Source: HT1-32 sp040219025
GTDB lineage: Bacteria > Pseudomonadota > Alphaproteobacteria > Rhodospirillales > HT1-32
DNA: 64,000 bases
Assembly: GCA_040219025.1 (NCBI GenBank)
Contig: JAVJTE010000018.1
Span: 4,614 to 68,613, forward strand
Direction: 5' to 3'
In this document: piece after piece, positions 43,725 to 51,592 of the stretch
Layout of the letters: every line of letters begins with the position of its first letter
Position numbering within the stretch: the stretch's first letter is position 1
Notes under the pieces: generated by a model
The model's database searches: none
Told to the model about the DNA's origin: nothing
Seen by the model: only the letters and a program-made list of their open reading frames with translations
Translations under genes and position numbers: made by a program

Positions 43725-44702
43725 ATGTGGCGTCTCTTCTTTTCAGCTTTTCTGCTGATTTCAACTTTCTCGTGGACTGCATCTGCGACAACGGCAGGGC
43801 CGCGGGTGGTTGTCTCGATTCCGCCACTGCACAGCATTGTCGCGAGGGTAATGCAGGATGTGGGTGAACCGGCGCTGCTGGTCTCCGGCGGTGCATCCCC
43901 GCATGCCTTTACCCTGAAACCTTCACAGGCCCGGCTGCTTCAGGAAGCAGATATGGTGGTCTATGCAGGACCCGCGCTGGAACGTTTCCTTGAACATACA
44001 CTGGAAAACGCCCGCGCCGGATCCCGGATCGTCGAGGCGATGGAGCTGGAGGGGGTGACGGTCGTCGCCCGCCGGGAAGGCGGGATATGGGAAGCTGGTG
44101 ATGATCATGGACATGGACATGATCACGGGAAAGCCGGAAAGCATGATGATCACAAGAAGGCCGGTGAACATGCCGGACATGATCATCACGGCGCTGATCC
44201 GCATATCTGGCTTGATCCGCATAATGCCGGGGCGATAGCCCTGCAGGTGGCGGAACATCTGTCGGTACTGGATCCGGGTCATGCGGAAACCTATCGACGC
44301 AATGCCGGAGAATTCACCGCCGAGCTGGAAGCGCTGGAAGCCCGGCTGGAGGCTGTTGTGAAGCCGGTTGCGGGCCGGAAATATGTCGTCTTCCACGATG
44401 CCTACCGGTATTTCGAGGATCACTTTGGCCTGAAACCGGCCGGGGCGGTCACACTGAATCCGGACAGCACGCCGGGTGCAGCGCAGGTGCTTGAGATTGC
44501 TGAACTGATCAGGACCCGTGGTGCGGTCTGCCTGTTTGCGGAACCGCAGTTTGAACCGCGACTGGTCCGTCGTCTGGCCGAAGGTGGCGAGGTTCGTGTC
44601 GGCGTTCTCGATCCTCTCGGAGCGGATCTGGAACCCGGTCCGGCTCTCTATCCGGCGCTGATGACAAGACTGGCAGAGGCGCTGGCTGCCTGCCTCCGGT
44701 AG
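43725..44702 (+). CDS. znuA: Zinc ABC transporter substrate-binding protein
   Basis: 325 residues. Signal peptide at residues 1-22. Cluster A-I zinc receptor fold: H60 in GGASPHAFTLKPSQ, H160 in ADPHIWLDPHNAGA and H224 in VVFHDAYRYFEDHFGL are the expected zinc ligands. Between them lies a His/Asp-rich loop (residues about 126-155, DDHGHGHDHGKAGKHDDH), the feature that separates zinc receptors from manganese ones. No znuB or znuC follows; instead DUF1007 and NicO-type genes do. A perfect Zur-like palindrome lies 18 bases upstream. Confidence 0.93.
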   Translation: MWRLFFSAFLLISTFSWTASATTAGPRVVVSIPPLHSIVARVMQDVGEPALLVSGGASPHAFTLKPSQARLLQEADMVVYAGPALERFLEHTLENARAGSRIVEAMELEGVTVVARREGGIWEAGDDHGHGHDHGKAGKHDDHKKAGEHAGHDHHGADPHIWLDPHNAGAIALQVAEHLSVLDPGHAETYRRNAGEFTAELEALEARLEAVVKPVAGRKYVVFHDAYRYFEDHFGLKPAGAVTLNPDSTPGAAQVLEIAELIRTRGAVCLFAEPQFEPRLVRRLAEGGEVRVGVLDPLGADLEPGPALYPALMTRLAEALAACLR

Positions 44703-44750
44703 TATCTGTCAGGACTGGAATTCCGCTCCGCATGCGATTACATTCCGGTG

Positions 44751-45338
44751 ATGACAGCTATACGTTCTTTTCTTGCCACATGTCTGTGTCTGGTCGGGTT
44801 TTCCGCGGCGGCGGTCGCTCATCCGCATGTCTGGGTTGATGTCACGACCGAGATGGTCAGTCCGCCGGGCAAGCCGCTGGAACTGGTGATGCGCTGGCGT
44901 ATGGATGAATTCCTGTCGTCGGCATTGCTGGAGGATTTCGACCAGGATCGCGACGGCAAGCTGACTGAGACGGAAATCGACGCGATGCGGGATACGGCCT
45001 TCCGGGCGCTGGAAGGTGGTCATTACTTTACGATCGTGGTTGCGAACGGGCAGGATCACAAGCCTTCCGGTGCAGGAGAGTTCACGGCAGTCGCCGGGGA
45101 TGGCATTGTCACCTATCAGTTTACCCTGACGTTCAGCGATCTGCCGGCGGCGCAAACCACAAAATGGGACCTGTTTGTCTATGACGCGGAAAATTATGTG
45201 GATTTCCAGTTTGTCGCGGACCGTCCTTCCGTGGTTCCGGGCAGTTGCACGTCCAGTCTGGAGGACGCGCCGGAGCGCACCTACTATTCGGGACTGCTGT
45301 TCGCCCGCAAAGTCCGCATTAACTGCGCTGGCAGCTAG
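44751..45338 (+). CDS. DUF1007 family periplasmic protein
   Basis: 195 residues from ATG 44751 (GTG 44748 is adjacent). Signal peptide cleaved near VAHPHVW; HPHVWVDV at the mature N-terminus is the DUF1007 hallmark and a likely metal-binding start. An EF-hand-like loop DFDQDRDGKLTETEID is visible at about residues 61-76. DUF1007 proteins accompany NicO-family metal permeases, as here. Behind znuA and a Zur-like box, zinc is the likely metal (inference). 48 bases separate it from znuA. Confidence 0.88.
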   Translation: MTAIRSFLATCLCLVGFSAAAVAHPHVWVDVTTEMVSPPGKPLELVMRWRMDEFLSSALLEDFDQDRDGKLTETEIDAMRDTAFRALEGGHYFTIVVANGQDHKPSGAGEFTAVAGDGIVTYQFTLTFSDLPAAQTTKWDLFVYDAENYVDFQFVADRPSVVPGSCTSSLEDAPERTYYSGLLFARKVRINCAGS

Positions 45339-46302
45339 TTTTTTTCTGATTCTCGCTGTCGCGGGAACGGAACCGGCAGGCGCACAGGGCTATTTCGGAC
45401 CGGGTGCGGGCAAACCGTCTGAAACATCCGCACAATCCGAACACTGGCTGCCGGCACCACTGGTCGCGGCGGGTCGCGAGATTGCCGCCTATCAGAACCG
45501 GTTTTCCCGTGAACTGCGCACAGCCGTTTCTGACCATCAGGGCGGCGTGGGCCTCGCCGGTGCCGCCAGCGTCATTTTTCTCTCCTTCCTCTATGGCATT
45601 TTCCATGCGGCCGGGCCGGGGCACGGCAAGATGGTGACCGTTACCTACCTGCTGACCCGGCGCGGGCGGATATCCGGCGGGCTGGCACTGGCGGGGGGAA
45701 TTGCGTTCGTTCAGGCGGTCTCGGCGATACTGATCGTCGGCGGCCTGTCATGGGTGCTGGGGGCGACCTCGCGAGAGGTCATCGGTATGGCCACGACTGT
45801 CGAGACCGGCAGCTATATCATTGTCGTTGCGGTCGGCCTGTTCATGCTGGTCAACATTCTCCGTGGCCGGGACGCCTGCGGCCATAATCATGAGCATGAC
45901 GCCGGGGATCATCATCACCACCACGACCACGATCATGCTTCCGGGCACGGAACCGCATCGGATAATACCGCGTCCGAGCGGGGGAATATCGTGGGATTGT
46001 CGCTTGCTTCCGGACTGCGTCCCTGTACCGGTGCCATTCTGGTCCTGTTGTTTACCCTGGCGAACGGGGTGTTCCTGCTGGGTGTGGTTGCGACATTGTT
46101 CATGGGGCTTGGTGTTGCGATCACCATTGCCCTGATCGGAATGGGCTCAATCGCGGCACAGCGGGGATTGTTCTGCCTGCTGCCACAGGGTGGCGGCGCC
46201 AGACTCAGCCGGTATCTCGGTGCTGCCGGTGCCCTGCTGGTCATGCTGATGGGGATGGCGTTGCTGCTGGGTGTCATCAGCGGCGGCGCTGCGGTTGCCT
46301 GA
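45196..46302 (+). CDS. NicO (HoxN/RcnA-like) metal transporter
   Basis: Up to 368 residues. Six or so helices with FHAAGPGHGKMVTVTYLL (the HxxxxGHG-type family motif), a His-rich cytoplasmic loop (CGHNHEHDAGDHHHHHDHDH at about residues 240-260) and GLRPCTGAILVLLFTL. The hydrophobic leader LAASFFLILAVAGTEPAGA lies near the stop of the DUF1007 gene, yet no ATG, GTG or TTG occurs between 45214 and it. Candidate starts (45181, 45196, 45211) all overlap DUF1007 by more than 125 bases. I list ATG 45196, with GGAA five bases upstream. Zinc, cobalt or nickel transport; zinc is favoured by context. Confidence 0.82.
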   Translation: MWISSLSRTVLPWFRAVARPVWRTRRSAPTIRDCCSPAKSALTALAASFFLILAVAGTEPAGAQGYFGPGAGKPSETSAQSEHWLPAPLVAAGREIAAYQNRFSRELRTAVSDHQGGVGLAGAASVIFLSFLYGIFHAAGPGHGKMVTVTYLLTRRGRISGGLALAGGIAFVQAVSAILIVGGLSWVLGATSREVIGMATTVETGSYIIVVAVGLFMLVNILRGRDACGHNHEHDAGDHHHHHDHDHASGHGTASDNTASERGNIVGLSLASGLRPCTGAILVLLFTLANGVFLLGVVATLFMGLGVAITIALIGMGSIAAQRGLFCLLPQGGGARLSRYLGAAGALLVMLMGMALLLGVISGGAAVA

Positions 46303-46359
46303 AGCGGACGCAACGGTTATCACCCGGTATCCTGCCGGGCAGCCTGAAAACGGACACTG

Positions 46360-47019
46360 ATGCGCCTTGATGATTTTGACGGTGTTGTCTTCGACCTTGA
46401 CGGCACGATTCTGGATTCCGAACGTATCTATCATGCGGTCTGGATGGATGCTGCCGGGGCGCTCCGCCTGCGCTCCGACGCAGAGTTTTTTCGCAGTCTT
46501 CTGGGACTGAGTTTTCCGGCAGCGATTGAGAAAGCCGCCGTCTTTTTCGGACCGGACTTTGACCCGGCCGAATTCGACCGGGTAAGCCGCGACGCGGTTG
46601 AGGAACGCCTGAAGGCCGGAATTCCGCTGAAGCCGGGGGTTGGTGATCTGATCGAGACCTTTGCCACGGCGGGCCTGCCGCTGGCGATTGCCACGTCATC
46701 GCGCCGGATATCCATCGACCGGCATCTGGCGCCACATGGTCTGGTCAGCGCGTTCCGGGCAATTGTCACGCAGGAGGATGTCCGCTCAACCAAGCCGCAT
46801 CCGGAACCCTATCTGACAGCGGTGGGCAGAATCGGCGGCCTGCCGGAGCGGTGCCTTGCGATTGAGGATTCTGCGAACGGTGTCCGGTCTGCGGTTGCCG
46901 CCGGTCTGTCGGTCGTTGCAATTCCGGATATCGCCCATCTGCCGGAGGAGCTGGCGGCGGACTGCTTTCATGTGCTGGAAAGTCTGGCGGATCTGCAGGG
47001 CCTCATCAGAACGGACTGA
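46360..47019 (+). CDS. HAD superfamily phosphatase / beta-phosphoglucomutase-like
   Basis: 219 residues, subfamily IA. Motif I DLDGTILDS (nucleophile Asp 12, acid Asp 14 by position in FDLDGTI), a helical cap, motif II Thr/Ser in AIATSSRR, motif III Lys in STKPHPEPY and motif IV EDSANGVRSAVAAGL. This pattern fits sugar-phosphate phosphatases or phosphomutases acting on small phosphorylated compounds. It is 57 bases after the NicO gene on the same strand and might be cotranscribed, but no functional link is visible. Confidence 0.9.
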   Translation: MRLDDFDGVVFDLDGTILDSERIYHAVWMDAAGALRLRSDAEFFRSLLGLSFPAAIEKAAVFFGPDFDPAEFDRVSRDAVEERLKAGIPLKPGVGDLIETFATAGLPLAIATSSRRISIDRHLAPHGLVSAFRAIVTQEDVRSTKPHPEPYLTAVGRIGGLPERCLAIEDSANGVRSAVAAGLSVVAIPDIAHLPEELAADCFHVLESLADLQGLIRTD

Positions 47020-47352
47020 AGGAGGGGGGAATTCCTGCCGCAGAACCGGTAAAGAAAAGACCCGGTGAACGAATTCACCGGGCCCTGACTTCGGCCAGCG
47101 ACTAGTCACGCCGTATACCGAGATCAACGACCAGCACTAGAGGGGTAGGGCAGGCGTACCAGCCGTCGATCTGTTCTGATATCTGCAGCCAGCGTGCCAG
47201 AATTACAGAAAACGAATGTATTATTTTAACAGGCTGATTTTAAAGAGATATTTGTCTTTTTACCTGTCTTTTGTCGACAATGCAGAATGTCTCCTCAAAG
47301 GTCATTTGCAAAATGCGAATATCTTTTGACCAGACAAAATGCATTCTGCAAA
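47020..47352. other. Intergenic region with leftward terminator, repeat array and possible small RNA
   Basis: 333 bases between the HAD gene and the end of a CDP-alcohol phosphatidyltransferase gene. It becomes AT-rich between about 47200 and 47350 and holds three copies of TTTGC(A/G)(A/G)AATGC in mixed orientation (47305-47367) and a strong leftward terminator at 47051-47082. A leftward frame open from 47239 to a TAG at 47102-47104 has no start codon, so I do not call it a gene. The layout fits a short leftward transcript or a long 3' UTR. Confidence 0.4.
47051..47082 (-). terminator. Intrinsic terminator with TTCG loop, leftward
   Basis: Leftward CCCGGTGAA-TTCG-TTCACCGGG (complement of 47061-47082), a perfect 9-bp stem closed by a TTCG tetraloop, is followed by TCTTTTCTTT. 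It is about 270 bases past the stop of the phosphatidyltransferase gene, implying a long 3' UTR or an unannotated transcript that ends here. Confidence 0.75.
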
Positions 47353-47367
47353 TTATTTGCGAAATGC
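47305..47367. repeat. Three TTTGC(A/G)(A/G)AATGC repeats in mixed orientation
   Basis: TTTGCAAAATGC (47305-47316) and TTTGCGAAATGC (47356-47367) are direct copies, and GCATTCTGCAAA (47341-47352) is an inverted copy; they differ at one or two central positions. The rightmost copy runs into the last codons of the leftward gene ending at 47353. TTTGC-based dyads are used by RamB/PccR-type acyl-CoA regulators, but no such target gene is adjacent. Confidence 0.4.
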
Positions 47368-47949
47368 ACGCCGGAACTTGAGCGCGAGGACAAGCGCGAA
47401 GGCGGGGGCACCGACAACGGCCAGCAGCAACAGTATCTCCTGAAATCCGAGCAGGATCAGAACCGGTACAGCGAACATGCCGTCATCCGGGTCGATTCCC
47501 CTGAAGCCGGTAACTTCTCCGGCGCGTTCGCCTTCGATGGCTTCCATACGGGTGACCAGCCAGAAAATGAAGGCCACCGCCAGCCCGGCTGCCGCACCCA
47601 TGGCAATCGACCACTGGCCGTAGGACCCGGTTTGCAGGCCGATACCCAGCCCGATGAAGGCCAGCGCATTGCAGAAGGCATCACTGAACAGATCATATTT
47701 GTGTCCGAACGGGGATTTCTTGCCGGACAGGCGGGCCAGTTCGCCATCCGCCCGGTCCAGAACCATCGACAGGATGAACAGCCAGCCCCCCCAGGTCCAG
47801 TTTGCGGCGTCACCTGTGGCAAACAGAACGGTCGCCCCGATGCCGGCAACCAGGCGAAGTGTCGTGATCTGGTTCGGTGTGACCGGTGTATTGACCAGCG
47901 GACGGACCAGTCCGCGCACGGCACGGTGGATATAGGTATTATGGCTCAT
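47353..47949 (-). CDS. CDP-alcohol phosphatidyltransferase family protein
   Basis: 198 residues with five to six helices. The catalytic motif is complete: D-RA-DG-EL-AR, eight residues, G-HKY-D-LFS-D (DRADGELARLSGKKSPFGHKYDLFSD). The enzyme would transfer a phosphatidyl or similar CDP-linked group to an alcohol in the inner membrane; headgroup unknown. Its ATG overlaps the hpnA stop by four bases, so it is cotranscribed with hpnA. A second, altered homologue lies at 53279-53896. Confidence 0.9.
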   Translation of the reverse strand: MSHNTYIHRAVRGLVRPLVNTPVTPNQITTLRLVAGIGATVLFATGDAANWTWGGWLFILSMVLDRADGELARLSGKKSPFGHKYDLFSDAFCNALAFIGLGIGLQTGSYGQWSIAMGAAAGLAVAFIFWLVTRMEAIEGERAGEVTGFRGIDPDDGMFAVPVLILLGFQEILLLLAVVGAPAFALVLALKFRRAFRK

Positions 47950-48935
47950 GTCAGATATCCGTTCTGTTCAAACCAGATGATGGCATCCCGGATCGCGTCG
48001 GGAGCGGGCCGGTGCGTATAGCCGAGTTCGGTTTCAGCTCTGGCGCTGCTGAACCACATTTTCTTCTTTGCCATGTTCAGACCGTCCACGGTGGCGAACG
48101 GCTCCTTGCCGGTCAGGCGTGCAACCTGTTCGGCGCACCAGGCGAAGGGGAGAATAAGGTTGTGGGGCAGGCTTACCGTCGGCGGCTTGCGGCTCTGCTG
48201 ACCGGCAACGATGGCAAGGATTTCGGCAAGGCTGAGATTGTCGCCGCCGAGAATATAGCGTCTTCCGGCACGACCTTTCTTCCAGGCGAGAAGGTGTCCG
48301 GCAGCAACATCATCGACATGCACCACATTCAGACCGGTATCGACAAAAGCCGGCATCCGGCCTGCAGCAGCCTCGACAATCATGCGCCCGGTGGGGGTTG
48401 GTTTAACATCGCGCGGCCCGATGGGCGTTGACGGATTGACGATGACGATATTCATGCCGTCCCGTGTCACCAGTTCATCAACCGCCTTTTCCGCGTCGAA
48501 TTTCGACTGCTTGTAAGGACCGACCATGGCGGAACGGGTTGATGCGGTCGTTTCATCCGACGGTTCGGCTGATTTGTGCAGACCGAGAACAGCAACGCTG
48601 GAGGTATAGACCATGCGGCCCACCCCGGCATCAGCACCGGCGCGGAACAGATTAACCGTGCCGTCGACATTGGCGGCAAACATGGGCCGGGGGTCCGGAG
48701 CCCAGAGCCGGTAATCCGCCGCGACATGGAAAATCGCCTGACATCCCCGGACAGCGGCAGTCAGACTGGCCGGGTCTGTCAGGTCGGCTTCGACGATTTC
48801 AGCCTGCAGACCGTCCAGATTTCGCCGGTCAGAGCCCGCGCGGGCAATGAGCCGCAGATCATTTCCGTCGGCGATCAGTGCCCGGGCGACAGCGGCACCG
48901 ACAAATCCGGTTGCGCCTGTTACCAGAATGGTCAT
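47946..48935 (-). CDS. hpnA: Hopanoid-associated sugar epimerase HpnA
   Basis: 329 residues from ATG 48935. Extended short-chain dehydrogenase fold: TILVTGATGFVGAAVARAL (NAD-binding), DLTDPASLTAAVRGCQAIFHVAADYRLWAPDP, YTSSVAVLGL, catalytic YKQSK, and VNPSTPIGPRDVKPTPTGRMI. The AADYRLWAPDP and PTPTG stretches are characteristic of HpnA, encoded in hopanoid gene clusters and acting on a nucleotide sugar or related lipid headgroup precursor. It is first in a two-gene unit with the CDP-alcohol phosphatidyltransferase. Confidence 0.9.
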   Translation of the reverse strand: MTILVTGATGFVGAAVARALIADGNDLRLIARAGSDRRNLDGLQAEIVEADLTDPASLTAAVRGCQAIFHVAADYRLWAPDPRPMFAANVDGTVNLFRAGADAGVGRMVYTSSVAVLGLHKSAEPSDETTASTRSAMVGPYKQSKFDAEKAVDELVTRDGMNIVIVNPSTPIGPRDVKPTPTGRMIVEAAAGRMPAFVDTGLNVVHVDDVAAGHLLAWKKGRAGRRYILGGDNLSLAEILAIVAGQQSRKPPTVSLPHNLILPFAWCAEQVARLTGKEPFATVDGLNMAKKKMWFSSARAETELGYTHRPAPDAIRDAIIWFEQNGYLT

Positions 48936-49033
48936 GGTCGGATCACGATTTTCGGCTCCTCGACAGGCGCGGAGCATTATACCGCGCAGGGTACCGGGAC
49001 TATGCCGATTAAAGCTTGGACAGCAAGGATGCG

Positions 49034-49795
49034 ATGACAGGAATCGAATGGACATTGCTTGATTATGCCGGGCTGGCCGGCTTTGCGATCTGTGTCGGTA
49101 TCGCGATCGGGGCAACCGGCATTGGCGGTGTGGTGCTGGCCCCCTACCTGATTTCGGTCGCCGGATTTCCGGTGATTGTTGCCATTGCAACCAGTATTGC
49201 CGCCTTCGTTTTTGTCGGGCTGGCAGGGACGGTCATTTACGCCCGGCAGGGTGCGATGGACTGGCGGATGGCGGGCTGGCTGTCGCTCGGTGCGGCACCC
49301 GGTGCCTGGGCCGGGTCGGTTGCTGTTGCGGCGATTCGACCGGAAATCGTGGCCACAGGGATTGCGGTGCTGATGGTCGTGACCGGCCTCAACAGTCTTC
49401 GTAAATCGGCTCCCCTGTTCCGGGGATGGCAGCCAGGGCCGGCTGGATTTGCCTTGATCGGACTGATTGTCGGTGTGATTTCGGGTCTGTCCGGCACCGG
49501 CGGGCCGGTCACCATGGTGCCCTTGCTGGTGGCAATCGGTCAGCCCGCACTGGCAATCGTTGCGGTATCACAGATCATCCAGATCCCGATATCGGGCAGT
49601 GCGATCATGGCACATCTGGCAGAAGGCCGGATCATCTGGTCAGTAACAATCATTGTGGCGGTTGCGATGGCGGTCGGCCTGCGCCTTGGGGCGGCGCTGA
49701 TCAGCGGGCGCGACCCGTTGGTGCTCCGCCTGATCCTGGCCGGGTCACTGGTCGTCGCCGGCAGTTTCCTGCTGCTGCGACAGCTGTTGGCTTGA
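49034..49795 (+). CDS. TauE/SafE family sulfite or anion exporter
   Basis: 253 residues from ATG 49034, about eight helices in two halves. The paired family motifs are visible: GIAIGATGIGGVVLAPYLISVAG in the first half and LIVGVISGLSGTGGPVTMVPLLVAIGQP in the second. Members move sulfite, sulfoacetate or other organosulfur anions; no sulfur genes are nearby, so the substrate is unknown. It runs convergent with the cyclase gene, overlapping its 3' end by 51 bases. Confidence 0.88.
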   Translation: MTGIEWTLLDYAGLAGFAICVGIAIGATGIGGVVLAPYLISVAGFPVIVAIATSIAAFVFVGLAGTVIYARQGAMDWRMAGWLSLGAAPGAWAGSVAVAAIRPEIVATGIAVLMVVTGLNSLRKSAPLFRGWQPGPAGFALIGLIVGVISGLSGTGGPVTMVPLLVAIGQPALAIVAVSQIIQIPISGSAIMAHLAEGRIIWSVTIIVAVAMAVGLRLGAALISGRDPLVLRLILAGSLVVAGSFLLLRQLLA

Positions 49796-51592
49796 AATCG
49801 AATAGACGGTCACGGTGTTCTGTTTTCCACGGATGCTTAGTTCACCCATCATCTCGAATTCGACAGGAATGGTGACCTGGCTTCGGGTGGCATCCGAGAT
49901 CAGGACCAGGGTTCCGAGGTCCTTGTTCATCACCTCCAGCCGGGCGGCGATATTCACGGGATCACCATGCACGGTATAGCCGAGCCGCCCGCCGGCCCCG
50001 ACCGTGCCGCCAACGATATCCCCGGTATTGATGCCGATACGGGTCTTGATGGTGATGCCGGGGCCGAATGTCCGCTCTGACAGAATCTGTTCAATCCGGA
50101 TTGCAGCCTTCACGGCATCGTCGGCATGGCCCGGCCGGTCGGTCGGGATATTGAATGTCGCCAGCATGGCATCGCCCTGATACTGCTGAATGACACCGCC
50201 ATTGGCTTCGATGGGTTCGACGACAGCCGAGAAATAATCGTTCAGCACTTCGATGGTCTGTGCCGGTGTCAGATTTTCGCACAAGGCCGTAAAGCCGGCG
50301 ATGTCGGTGAACATGATCGTGGCGTTTCTTAACTGGGGCTCCTGTACGAAATTCCGGTTTTCGAGAATCTGGCTGGCGACGCTTTCCGGAACATATTTGC
50401 CGAAAGTAGCACGCAGGAAGGCCCTGTCTTTCAGGCCGGCAATCATCCGGTTGAAGGCGACACCGGCCTGATCAAGCTCGCGGATCCGGCTGCGTCTCAT
50501 CGGCGCGATATGCTCCGGGTCCTGCACTGCGATCTGCTCTGCGGTTTCCGCCAGCAACCTGACCGGCCGCGCAATCCGCATGCCGAGCCAGAGAGCGGCG
50601 ATGATACCCAGCAACAGCACAGTGCTGCCGGTCAGTCCGACGGTGATCAGCAGCCAGCGTTCCGCATCGAAGGCTTCCGCATTGACATAGATCCCGACAG
50701 TCCAGGCTGGTGGCCCGAATTCCAGAATCTCCCGATAGGTCACGATATAGGGGAAATCGCGGTCCGGAATTTCGATTACCCGGAGGTTCAGATAACGGTC
50801 AGGGTTGAACAGGGTGCTTTCACTGAACAGATTGGCGACAAATGCCGTCACCACCGGATCCCCCACTTCCGACACAAAAGGCAGCGGCTTTTCCGGACTG
50901 ACGTCAAAACCGAGGGGATCCTCCATGACCGGATGGGCCAGCATCCGGTAGCCATTCCACAGAATGAACGTGCCTGTCGTTATCTCGGACGGTCGTTTGG
51001 TCATCTGGGCGGACAGTTCCGTCACCTTGATCGTGGACGCGACAAAACCGGCAAATTCATCATCGATCCAGACCGGCTTTACCACGTTGATCAGCGTGCC
51101 CACATTGGGGACAAAGACTGGCGGTCCCCAGAACAGATCCTCCGACATCTGTGCGTTCTTCATGGCCTGCCGGATGACCTGATTGTTTTCTTCATTGCTG
51201 AAGATGACATTGGCATTGGCGGGCTGGTCCTGCAGGGCAATCAGCGCCCGGAAATCCGGTTCGACGATCAGCACGGCATTGATATGCGGTGTTGCGACCA
51301 GCGCACCCTGAAGGACGTCGATCAGCCGGGATTTGTCATCCAGGAAGAGGCGCTTGTCAGATAACAGCCGGGCGATACGTTCAACCTGATTGCGGGCGGG
51401 CTGCAACTGGTCATGCAGGCGTTCAACCTTGGCGTCGATATCCTGATCTGCGCGTTTGGCGATCTGATCCAGGGTTGCCTGTTGCAGGGTACTCAGACTG
51501 AAGGCGGTCATGCCGCCAACTGACAGGATAATCAGCAGACAGAATGTCAGCGCCAGAACCCGCGAAATGGGCCAGGTATGGCGGATCCGCAT
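49745..51592 (-). CDS. Class III adenylate/guanylate cyclase with Cache-like sensor and HAMP
   Basis: 615 residues. TM1 at about 11-32, a periplasmic Cache-like domain to about 310, TM2 at 313-335, HAMP to about 390, then the cyclase domain. Catalytic features are intact: metal Asp 430 in FTDIAGF, metal Asp 474 in QQYQGDAMLATF, and TVHGDPVNIAARLE with Asp 544 at the base-recognition position (which favours ATP). It should make cAMP in response to an extracellular ligand. Last gene of a four-gene operon; its ATG shares a base with the preceding stop. Its 3' end overlaps the convergent TauE gene. Confidence 0.93.
   Translation of the reverse strand: MRIRHTWPISRVLALTFCLLIILSVGGMTAFSLSTLQQATLDQIAKRADQDIDAKVERLHDQLQPARNQVERIARLLSDKRLFLDDKSRLIDVLQGALVATPHINAVLIVEPDFRALIALQDQPANANVIFSNEENNQVIRQAMKNAQMSEDLFWGPPVFVPNVGTLINVVKPVWIDDEFAGFVASTIKVTELSAQMTKRPSEITTGTFILWNGYRMLAHPVMEDPLGFDVSPEKPLPFVSEVGDPVVTAFVANLFSESTLFNPDRYLNLRVIEIPDRDFPYIVTYREILEFGPPAWTVGIYVNAEAFDAERWLLITVGLTGSTVLLLGIIAALWLGMRIARPVRLLAETAEQIAVQDPEHIAPMRRSRIRELDQAGVAFNRMIAGLKDRAFLRATFGKYVPESVASQILENRNFVQEPQLRNATIMFTDIAGFTALCENLTPAQTIEVLNDYFSAVVEPIEANGGVIQQYQGDAMLATFNIPTDRPGHADDAVKAAIRIEQILSERTFGPGITIKTRIGINTGDIVGGTVGAGGRLGYTVHGDPVNIAARLEVMNKDLGTLVLISDATRSQVTIPVEFEMMGELSIRGKQNTVTVYSISSQQLSQQQETAGDDQ

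Noticed and set aside
44100..44200. Short His/Asp-rich repetitive DNA as a tandem repeat
   Set aside because: It encodes the metal-binding loop of ZnuA and has no regular repeat unit.
47102..47239. Leftward 45-codon open stretch with protein-like composition
   Set aside because: There is no ATG, GTG or TTG near its 5' end and a TAA bounds it immediately upstream, so it is not called a gene; at most a remnant.
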